Below, piece by piece: positions 11,451-32,654 of a DNA stretch of 64,000 nucleotides (positions are counted from its first letter, which is position 1; every line of letters starts with the position of its first letter). Under the pieces are notes generated by a model, which saw only the letters and a list, made by a program, of their open reading frames with translations, was not told the DNA's origin and searched no databases. The DNA is from Diphasiastrum complanatum. Lineage: Eukaryota > Streptophyta > Lycopodiopsida > Lycopodiales > Lycopodiaceae. The stretch lies in the NCBI GenBank assembly GCA_029204225.1, contig CM055095.1, positions 36,481,078 to 36,545,077 on the forward strand, in the 5' to 3' direction. The translations under genes were made by a program, and so were the position numbers.

Positions 11451-11600
11451 TATATCAGGAACCAAGGCCCAAATGGTTGTCAATAAAAACTTGAGATAAC
11501 TAGATAGAAGCCCAAATGAATATCAGTAAAAACTTGAGATAACTAAATAGACAAAAAGTTAACCTCAAAAGATAAGATAAAAATGGCAACTAGATGGCAC

Positions 11601-21824
<10,224 letters not shown>

Positions 21825-22098
21825 CTCGCTTCGCTTTGCCTCCTTTGTTGCTGTTACAATGCACTATCATTCTACCATCAATCGGTTAAACCGGCTGATT
21901 AGCACCTAACCACGACTCTAATCCCTAATTAGCCGTTCCTTCCGAGGATGTTCGCGGATAGAGATGAATCGAATCTTTCCTGATTATGATTAGAGAGATA
22001 ATGTCAGTTTAATCACTAATAACACAGACCCAGTCTAGATTTAGTTGCTAACCACAGAGTGATAGTTACTTCTATCCTGGATAACTCTAGTCTCTGAG
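21825..22098 (-). promoter_or_regulatory. 5' flank of the aminotransferase gene
   Basis: This is the sequence directly upstream of the start codon at 21824, so the 5' UTR and core promoter should lie here or just beyond. I see no unambiguous TATA box or upstream exon. The positional argument is the only support. Confidence 0.35.
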
Positions 22099-22830
22099 GT
22101 GCAATGTGAAAGAGAAACATTTTGTATGATGGAAGCCGTCAAGAGGGCCTTCCATGCAAGGGCCTTGGTCCCACTCTCGGGCACGGTCGTGCCCCGACCT
22201 GCACAAAAGGCTCAAGGCCCACGGGCTTTTCACGACATAATGTTAGGTGATAAAGTAGAGATAGAATGCACATTTGAGAGAGAGAGAATGACAGATTCCA
22301 CAGGAGAGAGAAAGGTGGATGCGGATTTCACAAGAGAGAAGGTGGATGCACATTTCACTTGCTAGAGATGCTTTCAAAATACAAAGCAAATTTGAGCACC
22401 TAGCATTACGCAGCCATTTAAGTTGGTTTGATGCAATGGGAAAAGGAAGCTTTTTATTAATAAGTTGGTGTTATCTCAATGTGAAAAAGAGACATTTTAA
22501 TCCATTTGAGTTGGTAATGTACAAATTGAGTGCAATGTGAAATGGAATAAGTTTTAGCCCAATGAGAATTTTATTTCAAAACAAAATTAAGTTACATAAC
22601 ACACATCTCTTTCTCCCTTCTTGAAATAACACACGACTCTTTCTCCCTTGTTGAGAGTGGTAGAAGTAGCAAATTATGAGAACTTAATTTTATACTTTGA
22701 TATTAGACACTATACAAGATTACAAAGTTAAAATCAAGGCAAATAATTTTATTAAATAGGATTATTATATCAAAGTTGGGTATTAACATTTTGGATTCTC
22801 AACATTGTCTTATCAATCTTCCTACTAATC
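22099..22830. other. Unassigned stretch with AGAGAG-rich part
   Basis: GAGA-rich sequence near 22270-22350 and the phrase GAAATAACACAC...CTCTTTCTCCCTT repeated at about 22600-22655. ORFs here are short and unlike any family I know. Confidence 0.4.
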
Positions 22831-22849
22831 TGAGAAATCAACACAACAC

Positions 22850-24165
22850 ATGTACTAGTGTAATATTGTAGTCTCATTAGTGAATGATTTCTTTTTCATC
22901 TTTCAAGCATGAATGTTGCTTGCTAATTTCTCTCTCTTTATTTTGCATTATCTTTGATAATAGTTCTTTATGCTCGTTCATACTAGTTTATTCAAAACAA
23001 GTTCAAGGTTCAGCTATTTCGATCTTTGCTTGTTCTATAGTTCTTTCTATTCTTAGGTTTCTCTCCAAGAGTAAACATATTGAAATTAAAGATCATTATA
23101 TTAGAGAGAAAGTTTGTCTAATTTTCCGTAGAACAGAATTCACGGCTACAGATGATTTTACTAAGGATCTAAATTCAAAGAGTCATAATAGATGTCGAAA
23201 GTTGCTTAAGTTAAAGGATCGGGAAGCTACATGATTTTCATTAAGGATTTTGTTAGAATTCCCTTGTAATTCATTCTTGTATCGAAGACCTTTCAAGTTT
23301 GTAGAAATACTCAACTTTTACACAATTTGTTGAAATACTCAAGTTTTTACACAGTTTGGATCGAATTCTATTTCGATCATGAGGATCAAATTCTATACCA
23401 ACCTTGATGATTCAAATTTACTTCAATCCTTAGGAACTTTGGTTCGATTAAATTTGACCCTAGACCTTGAAATTTTTTATTTAAGTCAGTTCGACCTTGA
23501 GGTCTAAATTTATTTCGACCTTGAATTTTTTGATTTGAACCTAAGGTCTAATTTATTTTGATTCAATATTTTCGACTCAATCCAACTCAACCTCGGAGGT
23601 CTGATTGTATTTTGATCCAATAATTTTGATTCGACCTATCATTGATGACAATCCTTACACTAATATTTAAAACATGTTGTTAATTCAAATGCTTACTATT
23701 TATACAAAGTCAATAAGTCTAAGTCAATACTTGATTTTTGAAGCTACCACAATCTGCTCAGCACATGTATCAGTGTAATACTACAATCTCATTAATGAAC
23801 GATTTCTTTTTTCTCTTTCAAGTATGAATGTTGCTTTCTGATACTCTTCTTTTTATTCAGCATTATCTTTGATAATAGGATTTCATACTAGTCTGTTGAG
23901 AACAAGTTCAAGGTTTAACTATTTTGATCTTTGTTTGTTCTATAGTTTTGTCTATTCCTTATTCATCTTGCTAACTTACATATTAATTTCATACTAGTGA
24001 TCGAAACAACCATGGCAATTTACAATGCGTCAACTAGTTCTAAAAATCAAAATAAGTGACTCTTATTATATTGTTACCTAAACAATGAATTTGTGAAAAT
24101 TTATCTAGATACAGAAATAATATGTAGTTTCATCTATATAATCTTATATAACTTGGTATTAGAGC
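22850..24165 (+). repeat. Direct repeat pair and copia-type LTR end
   Basis: The ~210-bp block at 22852-23062 (ACACATGTACTAGTGTAAT ... TTTGCTTGTTCTATAG) is repeated at 23755-23957 with moderate divergence. At 24154-24165 the sequence TGGTATTAGAGC follows ...ATAACT, which is a copia primer site, so an LTR ends at about 24153. The two blocks may be two LTR copies or an internal duplication. Between them 23355-23635 has a degenerate repeat of TTCGACCTTGAGGTCTAAAT type. Confidence 0.5.
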
Positions 24166-24169
24166 TATG

Positions 24170-25320
24170 GTTCCTATAACCATATGATTTCCATCAGGTG
24201 CAACATGAAAGGAATGCATTTTAAGGCACTTAAGCTACTAATGTATTGTTTGGTGCAATATGAAATCAAACCATTTTCAGCCATTTAGTTTGGGTTTTGT
24301 ACAATGTGGAAGCAAATATTTTTAGGAGTATTGCTATAGCAATATACATCATTTAAAATATAAATGCATATTTGACATTGGTAGAAAAGTAGTTGATATC
24401 ACTCTCATTCATTAAGAGCACAGAGTTGTTGCATACTATAGCATAGCTCCTTATAGTCTTAGAATGAGAAGTATGTCATTCAGCCATGGGATGATTGCAC
24501 CTCGTATTGGTTGGAAGCAAGCCTGCTACTACTTGTAGTAAGCCTTGCGGCTCCTCCAGCTTGGGCCTACTATAGGTAATAACAAACTTGCACCCAACAA
24601 ATATGTAGTACATTTTTTAGTCTCCTTTACATTTAAAAAAAAAACAATGCAAATTTTGGAAGGTGGGCTTTGATCATTGGGTAGGTAGATTAAGGTGGGC
24701 TCTACTCTTTGGGTGGGTAGATTCAGACAAACGCCTCAAAGCCAAGGAAAGTGCATCAACCCACCTTTTGTCTTTGGCTCTTTACACTCTCCATACTCTT
24801 GACTTTAGAACATAATGTATTTTTTGATGTTTCTCAAGTTTCCTATATACAAGTAAAAAACAAAATACTATATACAAAATGTGCAACTTCCTCGTATCGA
24901 CCATAAGCAATACAAAAAGAAGGATTGGGTGGCCCCTAGTTCATCTTTTAAAGATATTCTTTGATTGTAATGGAATCGCCATAGCAACTGTGTGAAGCAA
25001 AATGAAAAGTTAAGGTGCAATCAAAAGGTATGCACCCATAAATCATAAACTCAAAGCTAAGAAAATAATCAACCATAAAATTCTATGTGACAATGATACA
25101 GATGCAGGGCATGGCCAATTGATCCAACTACTCTATAAAGTTGGGGTAGTCCCCATTGAAAAGTTTGCAATTGTGTCCAAGCAATCCACAATAGATTAAA
25201 CTTGCTTAAATGCCATCAGTAGGACCTATGTGGAATCACCTAGGAGAATGGTTATGTTTGAGTAAGGGAAGAAAATAGAATGAGGGGCAAGTGATATTCA
25301 AAAGTTTGAAATCCACCAGC
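24170..25320. other. No recognisable feature
   Basis: AT-rich sequence following the primer site at 24154; probably decayed retroelement interior. No frame or motif could be assigned. Confidence 0.4.
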
Positions 25321-25525
25321 AATTGTAGCATCCACACATACATTCAAGTGCATTCAAGTCAAGAGAAAAGAAATCTCTCCACAAAAGTTTTAAAACTTGC
25401 ATTACTGAATTAAAGGATAACTACAAGCTCAATTCAAGTTCTTCTTAGTCACTAGCCCTACCAGTGTACCAACCTAGAGAGAGAAGTGTATAGTTAATCA
25501 TTGCCCTTTTAACACTCTCCCTCAA
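25320..25525 (-). repeat. Edge of a minus-strand copia 3' LTR with polypurine tract
   Basis: On the minus strand TTGAGGGAGAG (25525-25515) is followed at once by TGTTAAAAGGGCAATG at 25514, the classical junction of polypurine tract and 3' LTR. The other end of this LTR was not located. Upstream interior (25526-25740) has no intact frame. Confidence 0.55.
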
Positions 25526-25988
25526 TGATTAATGTTCACAACATTATCCTATTACACATGGAACATACTAGTGTTGGGTGGTTCCCACATATTCAAGTAT
25601 CCACTAGCTCAAGGTGTTGATTTTCTTTTTAAAGCCAAGAGCCACTAGTTCAAGGTACTAGGTTACAATTAAAGTCTTTCTACTTAGCGGTTCTCAATAA
25701 TATCTTACAAAATAAATCTTGGTAGTACTCAATCTATTGGGGACAGAGGGTCTGTGAGTGTGACAAATGAAAATAGCTCTAAAAGAAACGAACACGAAAA
25801 GAAGTGAACTCGAAACTCGAAAAAGAAATGAACTCAAATGGAAAGTGTTCTTGCGCAGCGGAACGAGCTTCTCACTCCTTCCCTAAAGCATGACTATGCC
25901 TATCAAAAACGAACAGAACGTTAGTGATAGAAATCACATTCGATCTGATTACGTAGCCAAACATTAAGCAACAAAACATCAGAAAGAT

Positions 25989-26124
25989 AATTTGTCGCGA
26001 ACAGCTAGACAAATTATTTGTCGTGAATAATTCGCGAAGAGCTAGACTGAGCTCGACTGATAATCAGTCGCGAATTAGTCACGAAAGGCGAGACTAAATA
26101 TTAGTCGCGAACAACTAGACTAAT
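25989..26124. repeat. Cluster of small hairpins with 11-nt loops
   Basis: AATTTGTC/GACAAATT with loop GCGAACAGCTA (25989-26015); TTAGTC/GACTAA with an 11-nt loop (26075-26097); ATTAGTC/GACTAAT with loop GCGAACAACTA (26100-26124). A further inverted repeat CGACTGA-TAA-TCAGTCG lies at about 26054-26070. Lies inside the presumed LTR of the gag-only element. Confidence 0.6.
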
Positions 26125-26938
26125 AATAATTCGCTAAGAACAAACTACCAGATTAAGCTATAAGAGAGTTAGACAAAATGTAGAAAAGCATAGCAATATT
26201 GACACAAATCTAAACGCAAAACAAATAGAGCTGATATTAGATTAAGTATAGCAAAATATACAGGTCAATAATGTTGTTGAGCACAAGACAATAGCAGACG
26301 AAACTGCGTGCTCTACAAAGCTAATCCAATTTGTAAAAATGAATAGACCTATTATTGACAATACAAAGAATCGATGCACGAAAGCATCTACTTCGTCTAT
26401 CTCTGATGAGCTTTTGATGCTATTGTTTTCACCACCACAGAATACGCAGATGGTATCCAATATATATACATAATGTTACAGGTGTGCAGATGAAGAAAAT
26501 ACAAAGTGGATGTGCTGTTTGTGGGAGATCGTGGGTAGCTGCTGTCGTTGTCAAATCTGATTGCACAGTGCATGGGATGAGCGTCAGAAGGCCGTGACAT
26601 CAGCCTTCGCTGAAATGAACGTTGGTGAAGATGCAAAAAATGTAACAATCTAACAAATGCCTTAAGATTCAATTTACAGGGTATCTTCGCTTTTCCATTA
26701 GGGCACCATTTGTAGAGCAGTGTCGTCTTTTTTTCACCTGTCACAAATCACGCGTAAAAACAGTATCGCCTTTTTCGCCTTTTCTGCCTATCGGAATTTC
26801 TGAGTAAAAATGCAGACTGTAGCGACAATCAGTTCAAATATGCAGACTATGCGACAACATGAGTAAAAATGTAGCATGAATGGAAACAGATTAAAATAGG
26901 ATTTGGGAGAGTAGAGGAGATAAATCCAACACCCCCCC

Positions 26939-28219
26939 TTAATCTAAATTCGTGAATGCCTTGATCTTACTGTGTTTTCTGATACAGTCGGAACACTCAG
27001 CATGGTACTTGGTTTTGACTGGACAATCAACCATGAAGTGGCCAGTTTCACCACAGATGAAACATCTAGTGTGCCATCTTGTATGGCTAATGGTTCTGGA
27101 CTTGCAGGTGGGTATTTATAATAAGTTAAGAAATGTCTAGATGGTGATGGTTGTTCTTCATATCGTTGTACTGTATGTGCGTTTGATATGAAGGACAAGC
27201 ATCAGCAGGATGCGTAGCCCTGCAATGTAGGCACCATATTGGTTTTCGTCTATAAGGTACCTGTGCAGTATTTGGCTGACCAGGCATACTACTTTGGATA
27301 GACTTCAGGGTAGTTTGAAATTCATTGGTGAGTTTCTCCATCTGTAGTTGATGTTGCTTATCAAGCAACTCCAACTGGGATTTCCAAAGCTGATCTCGAG
27401 TATCCTCGATCGGCGTCGACTCATGGACAGGAGCACGTGGTGCTCACCTTTCCCTGGATTCATCAACATCTAATCCTTCATCTTTCTCCTTGATGGCATC
27501 AGAAATAGCTAATTTGAGGCTCATATATTCGTCATTGGATTTAAGCTCGCATCTAATCCATCTTGGAAGGCCGACTTAGAACCAGATGATGAGCATCTGT
27601 TCGGAGGGTTATTCTTGTACTTGACTTTTGAGGCATTTAAAACGCTCGATATAGTCTCGTACACATTCATCTTTTACCATCTTGATGTTACTCAATTTGA
27701 CAAAAGGACTCTCGATCAAGCGAAAGGTCTTAAAACGCTTGATAAAGGACTCTTTCAAAATTGACCAGTCTGTCTTATCTTCACGATCAAGGTTGAAAAA
27801 CCAATCACGTGCTTTAGCGATTATGGTCATCGAAAACAGTTGGACCATAGCATCGGGAGATGTTTCGCCATACACATCACATGCATTCTCAAATATTTGC
27901 AAAAATCTTTGAGGGTCCGAACTACCATCAAACTTGGGTAGATCTAACTTGGGTGTACTCTCTCATTATGAGCACTATGGGTAGCAGAAGCACCATTAAG
28001 GTTGGTTATGGCCTGTGAGGGTTCAGAACCATAAAAATGGGCTCCTGCTTGTGAAGACTCAGCTCTATCAGGTTCTTGTTCCTCGAATGGGTTTGTGGAT
28101 GGCTTTTGGAGTTGGGACCGCATTCGATAGAACCTATGACGTCGAATTTGTTCAGCTGTAGGGGACCTTACCTCGTATGGATAATCTTCTGAGATTTCAG
28201 GATCTTTTTGTTGGTCCAT
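26939..28219 (-). pseudogene. Ty3/gypsy-type gag with zinc knuckles, no pol
   Basis: ATG at 28219. The first part (MDQQKDPEISEDYPYEVRSP...) is charged and unstructured. The frame 27902-27609 is a Retrotrans_gag capsid domain (DAMVQLFSMTIIAKARDWFF ... LKESFIKRFKTFRL). The frame 27374-27126 has a knuckle CLHCRATHPADAC. A further frame has a second one, CFICGETGHFMVDC (about 27065-27023), and CSDC before the stop at 26939. At least three frameshifts. Gag alone could still package RNA in a helper-dependent element; this copy is broken. Confidence 0.75.
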
Positions 28220-28399
28220 TGAGTACTAGTGTGTCTTTTTTTTGTGTTGGGCATGAGTTTCGATTGTTTTTGGATTTTTCGAGTGTTTTTGTGTTTTTGG
28301 ATTTTTTTGGGATTTTGAAGGGTTTGTAAGGAAGGCTAGGGGAGACTCAGTATAAAAAGGGCTTCCTAATAGTATGGGTTTTATTTTTTTTTGGAAATT
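28220..28399 (-). other. Leader upstream of the gag-only element's gag
   Basis: T-rich on the plus strand (A-rich 5' leader on the minus strand). No motif assigned. Confidence 0.35.
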
Positions 28400-29790
28400 T
28401 TGGTGGTGTCAAATGCAATGATGTGGAATGCAAATGGAATGCAATGTCGGATGCAAGTTATTGGATGTAGCGTTGGAATGCAACGTCAGATGCAATATCG
28501 GGTTGAAGGTCATCAGGTGCAAGATTGTTCATGCTGCATCTTCGTTGTAGTGCAAGTGTAATCTATTGCGGTGGTAATGGAGTGCGGGTGCAGTGGTAAT
28601 GCGATGCTATTGCATTGGGATGCAATACAAGGGCGGTCGGAATGCGATGGCTACAGTTCAAAGGAGGGTGCAGTTAGAAGGTGATAGTTTGTGGTGGAAT
28701 GCGGTTTTAATGCAGTGGCTATGGTTCAAGGCAGTCACAACGGTCCAGTGCGGTCACTACGGTTCAGTAAGGTCGCTACGGCTCAATGGTGGATGCGGTT
28801 GGAGTGCAGTTTATGATGGTGCAGTTGGTAGTTCGTGTGGGTGAATACGATAGCTAGGGTGTGGTTGTCTGCGGTTGAATGCAGTTTATTGTGGTTCAAG
28901 GGCTGATGTGGTTAGAGAGTGGCTTGTTTGTGGTTGAAGGGATGTCTGTTGTGGTGCAAATGAATTGAGTTATAAGGTGGTCTGGGTGCAGATGATTACG
29001 GGGTTATGGTTCAAGTGCGGAGGTGGTTAGAGGGAGGTCGGTTGCGATGGAATGCGGTCTGTTTGCAACTGAAGGGCAGATGTAGTTAGAAGGTGGTCTG
29101 TTGGCGGATGAATGCGGTTGTTTGCGACTGCGAACGAATGTGGTTTGTTTGCGGTTCTATGTGGAGGCAATTAGAAGGTGAGTTGTGTGCGGATGAATGC
29201 GGATGTTTGCGATTGCGGATGAATGCGGTTTGTTTGCGGTTCTATGCGGAGGAAGTGCGGTCATAACGTGGGACGATGGTGGTCGTAATGTGATGTTTGC
29301 GGTTGAATGTGGATGGAGGTGGAAGGTGTGCTATGTGCGATGGAATGCGATCGTTTGCGGTGCAAGGCGGATTTAGCTAGAGGGTGGTTTGTTTGAATAC
29401 GATAGTGGGAGGCGCGTTTCTGTTGTGATGGTTTACGGTGGTGGAGCTGGCAGTTCGTGTGGGTGAATACGATAGTTGGGGTGCGGTTGTTTGCGGTGGG
29501 TTTGCGGTGGAATGTGCTGTAGTGGGATTCAAGGGTGAATGTAGGTGGAAGGTGATAGTTTGCGGTGGAATGCAGTTTAATGCGGTTCAAAGGCGGATGC
29601 GGTGGGAGTGTAGTCGTAATGGGACGAGTGCGGACTGTTGCAGTGTGATGCAGTGGGAGTACAGTCGTTAGGTGGGGCGAGTGTGGACTGTTGCGGTGTG
29701 ATGCGGTGGGAGTGTAGTCGTAATGGGGCGAGTGCGGACTGTTGTGATGGAATGGGATAATTGGAGGCTCGTTGCAGTTGCGATGGTTTG
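28400..29790. repeat. Degenerate GCGG-type minisatellite
   Basis: Short units such as TTGCGGTGGAATGCGGTT, GGTTGAATGCGGTT and GGGTGAATACGATAG recur dozens of times with substitutions and length changes. The ORFs on both strands here (for example 29836-29261) are by-products of the low-complexity composition. The same type of repeat reappears at 38250-38450 on the other side of the gypsy element. Confidence 0.8.
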
Positions 29791-30085
29791 TGGAGATTGT
29801 CAGATATAACTCTAAATAGCGTCTGATATAGATCATCGATTTAAGCTGTTGGACGTATCATCGATTCTAGGCCATCGAATGTAAATGGGATGCAGATGGA
29901 TGTCGGAAGAAAACAGGTGTACAGGCCTCGGAGGCGAACAGAGTTAGATGGCATCAGATGCAAATGGAGATAGAGGGCGTCGTATGAAAATAAAATGCGA
30001 TGTTGCTTTGGGGATAAGGTGGTTCTGTCAAAATGGCAATCAGAGGTTGTGTTTGAAACTTCTGTGGTCTGGACTGGATTTGGTC
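29791..30085. other. Unique spacer between the two minisatellites
   Basis: CATCGA-rich sequence (ATCATCGATT twice, near 29831 and 29857), no coding signal. Confidence 0.4.
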
Positions 30086-30535
30086 CGGTTGAGATGGTGA
30101 GGAACCCCTTTGGTTGAGATTTGAACGAGCGCTTTGGTTGAAAATTGAGCTATGGGCTCCGGTTGAGGTTTAACAGAGTGCGTTGGCTGAGATTTGACAC
30201 TGGCCATTGATTGAGATTTGGCACTGGCCATCGTTGAGATTTGAGTGAGGCCGTCGATTGAGATTTGACACTGGTTGTCGGTTGAGATTTAACAGTGGCC
30301 GTCGGTTGAGATTTAACAATAGTTGTCGGTTGAGATTGAACATTGGTCGTCGGTTGAGATTGAACAATGGTCGTCGGTTGAGATTTGAGTGAGGCCGTCA
30401 GTTGAGATTTGACACTGGCCGTCGGTAGAGATTTAACAGTGGCCGCCAGTTGAGATTTAACACTGGCCGTCGGTTGAGATTGCACACTGGCCATCGGTTG
30501 AGATTGCACACTGGTCGTCGGTTGAGATTTGAAGG
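30086..30535. repeat. 24-bp minisatellite, about 18 units, left array
   Basis: Consensus GGTTGAGATTTGACACTGGCCGTC and variants in strict 24-bp register (one 23-bp and one 25-bp unit). On the minus strand it is open and encodes an 8-residue repeat of SQPTATVK type within the ORF 30719-30150. The continuation lies at 38478-38755. Confidence 0.9.
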
Positions 30536-30607
30536 GAATGGAGAGTGAAGGATGGCTGAAGCAATGTGGTGCTTTAAGGGGTGAGCGTGGAAGTCTATTT
30601 GGGAGGA

Positions 30608-30612
30608 ATATG
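30608..30612. repeat. Target site duplication, left copy
   Basis: ATATG directly before the 5' LTR; the identical ATATG at 38220-38224 directly follows the 3' LTR. Confidence 0.9.
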
Positions 30613-31436
30613 TATTGGGGGTATTCCCAACAAAGTGTAAATGAATAAGATCCTCCAATAAAATGTGTTGTGAGGGCATGGCATCTTGCGTGTATAAGCC
30701 CATGGCCCAATGAGCACACAATTGAAGTTGTAAATAAAATAAACTTGACTTGGGCCTTGTAATTAAAATAAAACTAGAGGCCCAATGTCATTTTTAAACT
30801 TAGAGATATCTTTTTAGAGTTGGGTCCAAATTGGGACTCACGTGAATCTTGTGATTTCCAATGTACTTTTTGTGGACCCTTGGATCAAGTTGGGTCCAAG
30901 ATGAATGGTTAAGATCATTGTGAATATTAGCCAATAAGATTAAGGGGCAAGGGCCTTCTCCATTTTATAAAAAGACACCATTTGTACACTATTTCCATGC
31001 TTAATGAGAAGGAGGAAACTCTATTATTTTTGAAAGAGAAGCATCCTCATTTGTTATTCACTACTTGCTATTGCTCTTAGTTGTGTTTTCTATTGCTTTC
31101 TATTTCCATGGTTTATTGTTTGCCATAATGAATGTTTTTCCAGTAGCAAACATAAGGAGCAATTGAGCTAACCTCCACCCTCACTCGCTTTCTCTCTCTT
31201 TCTCTTCTCTTCTCAATCTCTTTTTCTTCATCCCTTCCCTTCAACCAAAACTATGATGAATGTTAGTGTAGAGGAGTAGAGTTAAATAGGAGTAGTATAG
31301 TGATGAGTAGAGTTAAAGTGGAGAAAGTAGGAAATTAACTAAAAGTAGCATCTATGCATAGTTAGGCACCTATTCAGTGATCTAACCTTTGTTGACAGGC
31401 GGAAGGGTTATACAACGAGAGATCTTTGACCCCACA
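30613..31436 (+). repeat. 5' LTR of the Ty3/gypsy element
   Basis: Starts TATTGGGGGTATTCCC (expected TG, mutated to TA) and ends GACCCCACA. 824 bp. Aligned by eye to the 3' LTR over its full length with few differences. Contains ATTTTATAAAAAGACACC near 30963, a plausible TATA region. Confidence 0.93.
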
Positions 31437-31437
31437 G

Positions 31438-31455
31438 TGGCGCCGTTGCCGGGGA
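31438..31455 (+). other. Primer binding site of the Ty3/gypsy element
   Basis: TGGCGCCGTTGCCGGGGA, one base after the LTR. This string is common at the primer site of plant Ty3/gypsy (Tat/Ogre/Athila-like) elements; I do not assign the tRNA with certainty. Confidence 0.85.
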
Positions 31456-31799
31456 TAGGTTTCCACTAACTAGTTTAGTTGCATTTTAGCTATTTTCTTG
31501 CTTTTTAGAGTAGTTTAGGTAGATTTTTAGGAGTTTAGAGTTAGTTTTCTGTATTTTTTTGTGTTTGGACTGTTCACAGCTAGCGGAGGAGGTGTGAGAG
31601 GGTAGAGGAGGCCCTGAACAACCTCTAAGGGCTTGAAACCCAAACCAATCATCCAAAAAACTCAAAAAACACACCAATCTGTATTTTGGAGAGAAAAAGA
31701 GCCAAAAAACTCATCAGATTTTTATATCTTCAGAATCAGTGGGAATTAATCCTTGCATGACTAGCAACAGCTCCAGGGTACTGTCCCTGACCTGCATAG

Positions 31800-32545
31800 A
31801 AGCCTGCGAGAGTTAGTTCCAAGTAGATTGTACAAATCAGAGAAAAATTATAAAAAAATTCAAAAAAACTCTTGAAAAAATCCAAAAAAATTCAAATCTT
31901 CATAAGAACTCTCGCAGAGCCCTCTGAAATTCCATCTCAGTGAGACCAGGACACAGAGAAGCTTGCGAGAGTTAGTTTGATGATTAAGTGTCTGTGCGAG
32001 AGTTCCCAGTGAAAAAAAGACGGGAAAGTGCCAGTGAACTTTCGCAAACAGTGAAATTTTCAGTTCCAGTGGTCAAGAACTCTCGCAGAGGATTTTGAAG
32101 TTCCATCTCAGTGAGACCAGGACACAGAAGAGCTTGCGAGAGTTAGTTTGATTCCAGTGAGCAGAAAATTGGATCTAAGTGCTAAAAAATTACTAAAAAG
32201 TGAAAATCCAGCAAATCTTTCCAGTAAAAACTCTCGCAGACCCTCTCAATTGATTTAAAATGTCGCATTACATCAGTGATGAAGCCTGGGAGAGTTAGTA
32301 TGAAGATCTGGTGAAGATCAAGCACAAAAAGTGATTTTGAACCCTCGCAGACAGTGAGATTCTCACTTCTTGCGAGAGTTAACTCTCGCAGAGAATTCTA
32401 TAGTGAGATCTGACCCAGATACAGCTACTCTGAAGCTTGCGAGAGTTACTTCCCAGAGATCTGAAAGATATCAAATTTTTTACCTGCAAAAACAGCTAAA
32501 GAACCCTCGCACAGCCAACCCTCACACAAGATAACCCTCGCAGAC
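31800..32545 (+). repeat. Leader array of the motif AACTCTCGCA in both orientations
   Basis: Exact forward copies at 31907, 32078, 32229 and 32381. Exact reverse copies (TGCGAGAGTT) start at 31964, 31995, 32135, 32371 and 32438. One-mismatch forms lie near 31805, 32036, 32287, 32339, 32502 and 32533. At 32371-32390 a reverse and a forward copy abut to form a perfect 20-bp palindrome. The flanks of several copies are also repeated (CCATCTCAGTGAGACCAGGA at about 31932 and 32103). A transcript could fold in many alternative ways. Confidence 0.85.
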
Positions 32546-32654
32546 TAGATCAATAGAAAGATCTACATCAGATCCAGCTACTGTCAAAATCTCAGGTCAA
32601 TCAGTGCAAGGAGTAAAAAGTTATCAAGAAAAAACCACCGTAAAAGGCCTAAAA

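Larger units (their letters stand above)
25741..28219 (-). mobile_element. Gag-only LTR retrotransposon (TR-GAG-like), 3' part
   Basis: On the minus strand a gypsy-type gag (28219-26939) ends, and its TAA stop overlaps the polypurine tract AAGGGGGGG (26940-26932). An LTR start TGTTGGATTTATCTCC follows at 26931. There is no room for protease, reverse transcriptase or integrase. That layout matches the terminal-repeat-with-GAG class of non-autonomous elements. The left LTR edge near 25741 (TGGGGACAGAGGG in plus sense) is a guess. The 5' LTR was not found; minisatellites occupy the expected leader. Confidence 0.6.

Noticed and set aside
9000-11560. Exon 8 of the aminotransferase
   Set aside because: No stretch encodes the expected GFASG... 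start or the SYAKN lysine block; this DNA is LTR and copia gag.
24154-24165. TGGTATTAGAGC and similar strings as parts of tRNA genes
   Set aside because: They are primer binding sites next to LTR ends; no cloverleaf can be drawn around them.
28593-29836. Long ORFs on both strands in the GCGG region
   Set aside because: Low-complexity repeat without stop codons; no domain, and frames on both strands are equally open.
30086-30535. Regular short repeats that could suggest a CRISPR array
   Set aside because: The 24-bp units are directly adjacent with no unique spacers, and the setting is a plant genome; it is a minisatellite.
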